Assembly: GCA_947632315.1 (NCBI GenBank)
Contig: CANROV010000022.1
Span: 1 to 18,936 of the forward strand
DNA length: 18,936 nucleotides
Source: Candidatus Gastranaerophilales bacterium
GTDB taxonomy: Bacteria > Cyanobacteriota > Vampirovibrionia > Gastranaerophilales > Gastranaerophilaceae
Direction of reading: 5' to 3'
Both the position numbers and the translations under genes were made by a program. Each line of letters starts with the position of its first letter. Within the stretch, counting starts at the first letter, position 1. Under the pieces are notes generated by a model. That model was not told the origin of the DNA, searched no databases, and was given only the letters and a program-made list of their open reading frames with translations. Shown in pieces: positions 6,850 to 12,652 of this stretch.

Positions 6850-7604
6850 TGATAAATTTCTCAAAAGAACAATTCTATATTGTTACGGGTGCAAGCTCAG
6901 GTATCGGTGAATCCGTTGCTATTTTATTAAATGAACTTGGTGCAAGTGTTATTGCGGTTGCAAGAAATATTGAACGCCTAAATAAAATGAAATCAAAATG
7001 TAAATATCCTGAGAATATATATATTGAAGTTAAAGACTTAACTCAGGATATTGAAAATTTACCAAACTATGTAAAATCTTTAAAAGATAAATATTCTAAA
7101 TTTTCAGGCATGGCATACTGTGCGGGAATTGGAGATATAAATCCGCTATACACAATTACTTATGAAACTATAAAAAAAATTTTTGATATAAATTATGTTG
7201 CACCGATATTAATGACAAAAGGGGTAGCTGACAGAAGAAATAACATAGGAAAAGGCTGTTCAATTGTTTATATTTCTTCAATAGATGCAAAATTATCCGC
7301 AAAAGGCCAGCCTTTATATGCAGGTTCAAAAGCTGCATTAATCAGCTCCGTAAAATCTTTATCCAAAGAATTTTCAATGAGGGGCGGAAGAATGAACTGC
7401 ATACTCCCTTCTATATTGGAAACACCAATGGTTACAAATGAAAATTCCGTTGTACATAACGAAATATCCGAAGAGTATCCAACAGGCTGGGGAAAACCAA
7501 TAGATGCAGCTAATTTAGTTGCGTTTTTACTTTCCGATAAAACACAAAAAATATCAGGTCAAAGTTATATACTTGATTTAGGTAATGTTTTATTTAGAGA
7601 ATAA
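6849..7604 (+). CDS. SDR-family 3-oxoacyl-ACP reductase-like protein, copy 1
   Basis: A classical short-chain dehydrogenase/reductase of 251 residues. The cofactor motif TGASSGIG spans 13-20 and AVARNIERL follows strand 2, with Arg39 suggesting NADPH. CAG is at 91-93. The catalytic tetrad is Asn115 (FDIN), Ser143/144 (YISS), Tyr157 and Lys161 (YAGSK). Next to a KASIII and an ACP it most likely reduces a 3-oxoacyl-ACP to the 3-hydroxy form, like FabG. A sugar-nucleotide ketoreductase is the main alternative. Its first ~95 residues are nearly identical to the next gene while the catalytic and substrate-binding half has diverged, so the two probably act on different substrates or steps. The start overlaps the ACP stop by 1 nt; a GGAG at 6832-6835 is rather distant. 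Confidence 0.87.
   Translation: MINFSKEQFYIVTGASSGIGESVAILLNELGASVIAVARNIERLNKMKSKCKYPENIYIEVKDLTQDIENLPNYVKSLKDKYSKFSGMAYCAGIGDINPLYTITYETIKKIFDINYVAPILMTKGVADRRNNIGKGCSIVYISSIDAKLSAKGQPLYAGSKAALISSVKSLSKEFSMRGGRMNCILPSILETPMVTNENSVVHNEISEEYPTGWGKPIDAANLVAFLLSDKTQKISGQSYILDLGNVLFRE
7029..7102 (+). repeat. 74-bp perfect direct repeat shared by the two SDR genes
   Basis: Positions 7029-7102 and 7840-7913 are identical over 74 bp, inside a wider ~290-bp block of high similarity (from each ATG to about codon 97). Beyond the CAGI codons similarity drops sharply. This fits tandem duplication with later gene conversion of the cofactor-binding half. Confidence 0.9.
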
Positions 7605-7659
7605 ATTATTTTTAAATTAATTTTAATTTTTTTAGTAATAACGGGAGCATATTTTTATA

Positions 7660-8406
7660 ATGATAAATTTTTCAAAAGAACAATTATACATAGTTACGGG
7701 TGCAAGCTCCGGTATTGGTGAAGCAACGGCTATATTATTAAACGAACTCGGGGCAAGTGTTGTTGCGGTTGCAAGAAATATTGAACGTCTGAATAAAATG
7801 AAATCAAAATGTAAATATCCTGAAAATATGCATATTGAGGTTAAAGACTTAACTCAGGATATTGAAAATTTACCAAACTATGTAAAATCTTTAAAAGATA
7901 AATATTCTAAATTCTCAGGCATGGCATACTGTGCAGGAATTACAGATGTAACGCCTCTAAAAGTACTTGATTATAAAACAATGGATGATGTATTTAAAAT
8001 TGATTATTATGCTCCGATATTTATGATGAAAGGACTAACGGATAAAAGAAATATAGTACAAGACAATGCCTCAATTGTATTAGTTGCTTCTTCCAGCGGA
8101 GTTGGTGCGAAAAGAGGAATGACGGCATATTGCGGTGCAAAAGCAGCATTAATTAATTCGGCAAAGTGTATTTCAAAAGAATTTATACCTTTGATTAGAG
8201 TTAATACCGTTTCTCCGACTGATATTGATACTCCTATGACACAAGAAGAAACTATTAAAAGTTTTATCAATGAAAGATTAGATAAATATCCTTTTGGAAT
8301 AGGTGAACCTATGGATGTAGCAAATATGATTGTTTATCTTTTATCAAAAGAAGCTAAATATATTTCCGGTCAGAACTATGTAATTGATGCGGGAAATATT
8401 CTATAA
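7660..8406 (+). CDS. SDR-family oxidoreductase, copy 2, catalytic Asn replaced by Asp
   Basis: A 248-residue paralogue of the preceding SDR with the same TGASSGIG (13-20) and CAG (91-93). It has Ser144/145 (ASSS), Tyr157 and Lys161 (YCGAK). The tetrad position 115, Asn in copy 1 (FDIN), is Asp here (FKID), which may alter proton relay or specificity. The C-terminal half (substrate loop about 185-215) differs from copy 1, with VSPTDIDTPMT in place of ILPSILETPMV. A 55-nt A/T-rich spacer separates the genes. GGGAG at 7641-7645 lies about 14 nt before the ATG, so initiation may be modest. It probably supplies a second reduction in the acyl or sugar pathway, or the opposite stereochemistry. It is less certainly active than copy 1. 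Confidence 0.85.
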   Translation: MINFSKEQLYIVTGASSGIGEATAILLNELGASVVAVARNIERLNKMKSKCKYPENMHIEVKDLTQDIENLPNYVKSLKDKYSKFSGMAYCAGITDVTPLKVLDYKTMDDVFKIDYYAPIFMMKGLTDKRNIVQDNASIVLVASSSGVGAKRGMTAYCGAKAALINSAKCISKEFIPLIRVNTVSPTDIDTPMTQEETIKSFINERLDKYPFGIGEPMDVANMIVYLLSKEAKYISGQNYVIDAGNIL

Positions 8407-8469
8407 ATTAAACATAAATTGCATATTCATCTTATTTCACATATAATCAAAACAGAAAGGGCCGGCTTA

Positions 8470-9117
8470 ATGAAAACCATTTATATTGTAGGCGGAGGAG
8501 CTTTTGCCAGGGAGTGTTATTTCCATTTAACTAAATTAATGAAACATGGCGATATAAAATTCGGCGGGTTCTTAGGTCACGGCGGTTATGGTCATACTGT
8601 TGATTATAAAAACTTTCAGCATTTATATTTAGGTGAAGTCACAGAGCATGAATTTAAAGATGATGAATATTGCATTATCGGTGCCGGTTATCCTGATATA
8701 AGAAAGAAAATTTATTACGATTTAAAAAAAATGAATGTAAAATTTTATACTCTTATCGGCGAGGATATAGAAATACACGAAACTGTTAAATACGGTGAAG
8801 CAAATATATTCGTTTCTCCTTTAAGAACAACTGTTAATATAGAAATCGGAAATTGTAATGTTTTTAATGGCGGTGTAATAATAGGGCATGATTTATGCAT
8901 GGGAGATTTAAATTTTGTAGGGCCTAATACAACTATAACCGGTCATGTTAGTATAGGTAATGAAAATCAAATCGGTACCAATACAATATTTCTGCCAAAA
9001 TCAAAAATAGGAAATAATAATAAAATTGCACCTTTAAGCGTTATATATAAAGGCTGTAAAAATAATTGCTATATGCAGGGAAATCCTGCTTTCAAAGTTG
9101 GTAATGTTAAAATTTAA
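8470..9117 (+). CDS. NeuD/PglD-like left-handed beta-helix sugar acyltransferase
   Basis: A 215-residue protein. The N-terminal part resembles the PglD_N Rossmann-like domain that binds the sugar nucleotide (KTIYIVGGGAFARECY, 2-17; IIGAGYPDIRKK, 69-80). Residues ~105-200 are hexapeptide repeats of a left-handed beta-helix (IEIGNCN, IIGHDLCMGD, GHVSIGNENQIG, SKIGNNNKIA). His140 in GHD is the expected catalytic base. Family members acetylate amino or hydroxyl groups of UDP-sugars or sialic acids using acetyl-CoA. Here the upstream KASIII/ACP/SDR genes suggest an acyl-ACP donor, as in the related LpxA/LpxD folds; that is inference. I start at the ATG at 8470, preceded by GAAAGGG about 10 nt upstream. 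A TTG at 8419 would add 17 residues before the Rossmann strand and lacks a clear ribosome-binding site. Confidence 0.85.
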   Translation: MKTIYIVGGGAFARECYFHLTKLMKHGDIKFGGFLGHGGYGHTVDYKNFQHLYLGEVTEHEFKDDEYCIIGAGYPDIRKKIYYDLKKMNVKFYTLIGEDIEIHETVKYGEANIFVSPLRTTVNIEIGNCNVFNGGVIIGHDLCMGDLNFVGPNTTITGHVSIGNENQIGTNTIFLPKSKIGNNNKIAPLSVIYKGCKNNCYMQGNPAFKVGNVKI

Positions 9118-9119
9118 TA

Positions 9120-9158
9120 AAAATTTGTTTGTATGTGTGAGATACAAGCTTAAATTTT
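9120..9158. terminator. Hairpin between convergent genes, possible bidirectional terminator
   Basis: TTGTAT (9129-9134) pairs with ATACAA (9142-9147), and outer AAAATTT (9120-9126) pairs with AAATTTT (9152-9158), with a small internal bulge. Both flanks give short A/T runs. It lies exactly between the two stop codons. Confidence 0.45.
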
Positions 9159-9792
9159 ATCTTATGAAGTTAGTGAAGTTAACATTTTCTTCAACAGGCG
9201 GATTTATTCCTGCTTTTTGTCCCGCTTCTTTACATTTCAAGAAATAAGCCATATTTCGTGCAAGAAATCTTAAATTCTGCATACCTTCAATATCTTCACT
9301 AACTTGAGGAGCTGTCAGGCCATGTACTTCGTTCCAATATCTTCCTGATATTACAGGCATTTGTGAAATTGTAAAAAATTTATTTAACTGGTCTAATGTA
9401 GCAGTAGTTCCTGCTCTTCTTGCAACCGCAACAGAAGCACCCGGTTTTAGCCTGAATGTATTTTTACCCGAGCGCCAGCCTGAGAAAAATGCTCTGCCTA
9501 AAAATGATGTTATCGCACCTGTTGCAGCTGCATAATGCACGGGAGAACCGACTATTAATGCATCTGCTTCCGTCATTTTTTCAACAAATTCATTAACTCT
9601 ATCCTTTGTTATTACGCATTTGCCTATTTTTGAACAAGCTCCGCAGCTCATGCAGGACGCTACAGCTTCTTTTCCCACATAAAATATTTCGGAATCAATT
9701 CCGTCTTCTTTTAAAGTTTTAGCTATTTCTTCAAGTGCAAGATAAGTATTTCCGGTTTCATGCGGTGAACCGTTTAACAACATTACTTTCAT
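9157..9792 (-). CDS. Iron-sulfur flavoprotein / NAD(P)H-dependent FMN reductase family protein
   Basis: A 211-residue flavodoxin-fold protein. LLNGSPHETGNTYLAL (5-20) is the FMN phosphate-binding loop, and GSPVHYAAATG (82-92) contacts the flavin. The compact cluster Cys47-x2-Cys50-x2-Cys53-x5-Cys59 (SCMSCGACSKIGKC) matches the CX2CX2CX4-7C pattern of archaeal and clostridial iron-sulfur flavoproteins, which carry a 4Fe-4S cluster and FMN and move electrons or reduce O2/H2O2 in anaerobes. The protein is soluble and cytosolic. The ATG has a strong GGAG site and a near-consensus promoter diverging from bioA; the gene appears monocistronic. The physiological partner is unknown. A simple multimeric flavodoxin-like reductase without a cluster is the alternative. 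Confidence 0.85.
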   Translation of the reverse strand: MKVMLLNGSPHETGNTYLALEEIAKTLKEDGIDSEIFYVGKEAVASCMSCGACSKIGKCVITKDRVNEFVEKMTEADALIVGSPVHYAAATGAITSFLGRAFFSGWRSGKNTFRLKPGASVAVARRAGTTATLDQLNKFFTISQMPVISGRYWNEVHGLTAPQVSEDIEGMQNLRFLARNMAYFLKCKEAGQKAGINPPVEENVNFTNFIR

Positions 9793-9827
9793 AATTACTC
9801 CTTTTTTATTTTTTTAATACTTTATAT

Positions 9828-9856
9828 ATTATCAGATTAGAGCCATTATCAGTCAA
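9828..9856 (-). promoter_or_regulatory. Promoter of the iron-sulfur flavoprotein gene
   Basis: On the minus strand, TTGACT (9851-9856), a 17-nt spacer and GATAAT (9828-9833) match the consensus hexamers at five of six positions each. The start would lie about 30 nt before the ATG at 9792. Confidence 0.7.
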
Positions 9857-9894
9857 TAGTTAATATATTTATAATCTTATTTTTTTATTCATAA

Positions 9895-9900
9895 TATAAT
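9895..9900 (+). promoter_or_regulatory. Possible -10 box for bioA-bioD
   Basis: A perfect TATAAT sits 26 nt before the bioA ATG, but no good -35 lies 16-18 nt upstream (TAATCT at 17 nt). I see no clear BirA-type operator palindrome, so how biotin controls this pair, if at all, cannot be read. Confidence 0.3.
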
Positions 9901-9926
9901 ATATACGAGGGGATTGGAGAATAATA

Positions 9927-11291
9927 ATGAATAAAAAACAACTTCTTGAAGATGATTTAAAATATATATGGCGACCTTTTACTCAAATGAAATCACTTGA
10001 AAATGAAGATAATAAGCCGATTATTATAAAAAGAGGAAAAGGAATATACTTAGAAGATATTGACGGAAATAAATATATTGACGCAGTTTCTTCCTGGTGG
10101 GTGAATACGTTAGGGCATTCAAACAAAAAATTAAATAAAGCATTATATAAGCAATCCAAGCAGATTGAACATGTTATATTTGGAGGCTTCTCTCATAAAC
10201 CTGCCATTAGTTTTGCTAAAAAACTTGTAAAATTAATTAATAATAAGTTAAATCACGTTTTCTTTTCTGATAACGGTTCTACAGCCGTTGAAGTTGCCTT
10301 AAAAATGGCTTATCAATATCAGGTATTAAAAGGACATCCTGAAAAGAAAAAATTTATTGCACTTAAAAATTCATATCACGGAGATACATTAGGCGCTGTT
10401 TCTGTTGGCGGAATTGATATGTACCATAAGCTTTATAAACCGCTTCTTTTTGAAATAAGACAAGCTTTAAGCCCATACTGCTACAGATGTCCCATGAACT
10501 GCGAAAAGGAAACATGCAATTGTGAGTGTCTTGAAAGTGTTGAAAATATTTTAAAAGAAGAGGCTCAAAATATTGCGGGTATTATCATTGAACCTTTAGT
10601 ACAAGCAGCAGGCGGAATGATTATGTATCCGCCTAAATACATAACTAAATTAAGAAGTATTTGCGACAAATACAATATTCTTCTTATAGATGATGAAGTA
10701 GCTATGGGATTTTACAGAACGGGCAAACTTTTTGCGTATGAACACGCAGATATTGTTCCCGATATTATTTGTGCTGCAAAAGGAATAACAGCAGGATATA
10801 TGCCTTTATCCGTTACCGTAACAACGGATGAAATTTATAATGCATTTTATGATGACGATATAGACGGATATAAAACTTTTTACCACGGTCACAGCTATAC
10901 CGCTTATCCTTTAGCGCTTGCTGTTGCACTTGAAAACCTTAAAATCCTTGAAAAAATGAATATCGAAGAATATTTAAAACCTAAAATAGCTAAATTTTCA
11001 AAAGAACTTGAAAAATTTAAAAATCATAAAAATGTTGGAGATGTGCGTCAAACAGGCATGATTTGTGCAGTCGAATTGGTAAAAGATAAAAAAACAAAAG
11101 AACCGTTTACTTATGAAGAGGGTATAGGAAAGAAAATATATATTGAAGGGCTTAAACTTGGTGCTATACTTCGCCCTATGTGGAACTGCATTTATTTTAT
11201 AACCCCTTATATTATTACGGAGAAAGAAATTGAAAAATTAACGGATATTGCTTATAAAGCACTAAACAAAGTGCTTCCCGACGAGGAGTAA
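9927..11291 (+). CDS. bioA: Adenosylmethionine-8-amino-7-oxononanoate aminotransferase (BioA)
   Basis: A 454-residue class III PLP aminotransferase that converts 7-keto-8-aminopelargonate (KAPA) to 7,8-diaminopelargonate (DAPA), normally with S-adenosylmethionine as amino donor. BioA hallmarks are IWRPFTQM (14-21), SSWWVNTLGH (55-64), GSTAVEVALKMA (117-128) and NSYHGDT (148-154). Asp256 sits in LLIDDEVAMGFYRTG (252-266), and the PLP lysine Lys285 in AAKGITAGYMPL (283-294). HGHSYTAYPLA (320-330) precedes the C-terminal domain. Residues 185-201 carry six cysteines (Cys185, 188, 192, 197, 199, 201), a possible metal site absent from E. coli BioA. A GGAGA site precedes the ATG. bioD follows after 2 nt, so the two form an operon. 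bioF and bioB are not in the window. Confidence 0.96.
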   Translation: MNKKQLLEDDLKYIWRPFTQMKSLENEDNKPIIIKRGKGIYLEDIDGNKYIDAVSSWWVNTLGHSNKKLNKALYKQSKQIEHVIFGGFSHKPAISFAKKLVKLINNKLNHVFFSDNGSTAVEVALKMAYQYQVLKGHPEKKKFIALKNSYHGDTLGAVSVGGIDMYHKLYKPLLFEIRQALSPYCYRCPMNCEKETCNCECLESVENILKEEAQNIAGIIIEPLVQAAGGMIMYPPKYITKLRSICDKYNILLIDDEVAMGFYRTGKLFAYEHADIVPDIICAAKGITAGYMPLSVTVTTDEIYNAFYDDDIDGYKTFYHGHSYTAYPLALAVALENLKILEKMNIEEYLKPKIAKFSKELEKFKNHKNVGDVRQTGMICAVELVKDKKTKEPFTYEEGIGKKIYIEGLKLGAILRPMWNCIYFITPYIITEKEIEKLTDIAYKALNKVLPDEE

Positions 11292-11293
11292 AT

Positions 11294-11956
11294 ATGGAAT
11301 ATTTTATAACGGGAATTGATACAGATATAGGAAAAACATTTGTAACAAAAGGTATAGCATTAGCCTTAGAGGCGGAAGGCAAAGCAGTAGGAGTTTTTAA
11401 GCCCTTACAGTCAGGTGCAATAAAAAGGAACAATGAATTTTTAGCCCCCGACCTTGAAGCTGTTAAAGAATTATCCTCTAACATAAAAACAAAATGTTCA
11501 TATCTGTTAGAGGGAGAAGTTTCCCCCGCACTCGCAGCAAGGTTAGCGGGCGTAACAATAAATATCGAAAAAATAAAAACAGATTTTAAAGAATTTTCTT
11601 CACATAATGATATTACATTAGTAGAAGGAGCAGGAGGATTGTTAGCCCCCGCAGCCGATAATATGCTTTGCGCAGACTTAATCAAAGTTCTAAACATTCC
11701 GATAATTATTGTCAGCGTGCCTTTTTTAGGAAGATTAAATCACACACTTCTAACAATTCACTATGCAAAAACCAACGGTATTAACATTAAAGGAATTGTT
11801 ATTAACAGAATTCCTAATAATACAGACGATTTAGCGAGCCTGAATTTTATTAAAGAGCTTAAAATGTATACGGATGTTGTAATTTTAGGCTGTATTAAAG
11901 AACTTGATAATATAAATAAAACTCAAATAATTAACGAATTTAAAAATATTTTATAA
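11294..11956 (+). CDS. bioD: Dethiobiotin synthetase (BioD)
   Basis: A 220-residue ATP-dependent carboxylase that closes the ureido ring of dethiobiotin from DAPA, CO2 and ATP, the step after BioA. The P-loop GIDTDIGKT spans 7-15. The substrate/Mg motif FKPLQSG is at 35-41. LVEGAGGLLAP (109-119) holds the Mg-binding Glu111. GIVINRI (about 166-172) is the nucleotide base-recognition strand. The usual SPHLAA segment reads SPALAA (77-82), a small substitution near the substrate site. The start lies 2 nt after the bioA stop with GAGGAG as ribosome-binding site, inside the bioA end. Its 3' end overlaps the convergent rsmG by 6 bp. Confidence 0.96.
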   Translation: MEYFITGIDTDIGKTFVTKGIALALEAEGKAVGVFKPLQSGAIKRNNEFLAPDLEAVKELSSNIKTKCSYLLEGEVSPALAARLAGVTINIEKIKTDFKEFSSHNDITLVEGAGGLLAPAADNMLCADLIKVLNIPIIIVSVPFLGRLNHTLLTIHYAKTNGINIKGIVINRIPNNTDDLASLNFIKELKMYTDVVILGCIKELDNINKTQIINEFKNIL

Positions 11957-12652
11957 CGGATTTTTTTTAATCTGCCCGTTTTTTCTGGGGTAAAGTACGG
12001 GAGTTTGTTTTAATTTTTTAAATATTAATAATACACGCTTTGGATTTTCTTCAACGGGAATTTCATACTCGATTTTTTGGATAAGTTTTGTATTTAATAC
12101 TTTTAAAGCATTTTGAGCATTAATCAATTCTTCATCTGCTTTCAATGACTTATAAGCAATAAAATATCCGCCCGTTTTAACAAAAGGAATGGAATATTCA
12201 AGTATTTCTCTTAATTGCGCCATAGCTCTTGACGTAACCATATCAAATGAGTTTTTTAAGTTTTCAGGCAAATCTTCCGCCCTTGAGTCTGTTAACGTAA
12301 GATTCTTAAGCTGTAACTCTTGTGCAAAAGTCTTTATTACATTTATCTTTTTGTTTATCGAGTCAACAGCAGTTATTTCTATATCCGGAAAACATATCGA
12401 AATCGGAACGGCCGGAAAGCCTCCTCCCGTTCCTATATCCATTATTTTTTTTATTTGCTGTTTATCTTTTATAAACAGATTTATTGATAAACTGTCATAT
12501 ATATGTTTCTCAAAAAAATATTGTTCATCATTCTTACTTATTAAATTAATCGTTTTATTATATTGCAGAAATAAATTTTCAAACTTTTTCAAAATATTTG
12601 TTTGATTCTCGGATAATTTAATATTCAAATTTTCTAATTTATCATATTTCAA
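11951..12652 (-). CDS. rsmG: 16S rRNA (guanine-527-N7)-methyltransferase RsmG (GidB)
   Basis: A 233-residue SAM-dependent enzyme that methylates G527 in the 530 loop of 16S rRNA; loss in other bacteria gives low-level streptomycin resistance. Residues 71-82 (MDIGTGGGFPAV) are motif I binding SAM. TAVDSINKK (94-102) is motif II, and SRAMAQLREI (141-150) a family signature. The protein ends with the typical YPRKNGQIKKNPL. The start codon is a TTG at 12652 that overlaps the TGA stop of the upstream NTPase gene (TTGA), a four-base coupling. No ATG lies closer to the family start. Translation is therefore probably tied to that gene. Confidence 0.95.
   Translation of the reverse strand: MKYDKLENLNIKLSENQTNILKKFENLFLQYNKTINLISKNDEQYFFEKHIYDSLSINLFIKDKQQIKKIMDIGTGGGFPAVPISICFPDIEITAVDSINKKINVIKTFAQELQLKNLTLTDSRAEDLPENLKNSFDMVTSRAMAQLREILEYSIPFVKTGGYFIAYKSLKADEELINAQNALKVLNTKLIQKIEYEIPVEENPKRVLLIFKKLKQTPVLYPRKNGQIKKNPL

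Noticed and set aside
8419..8469. N-terminal extension of the beta-helix acyltransferase from TTG at 8419
   Set aside because: No ribosome-binding site precedes the TTG, while the ATG at 8470 has GAAAGGG upstream and opens directly into the Rossmann-like strand.
9851..9926. BirA-type biotin operator before bioA
   Set aside because: I looked for a long inverted repeat of the TTGTAAAC/GTTTACAA kind and saw none. The A/T-rich partial symmetries are not convincing.
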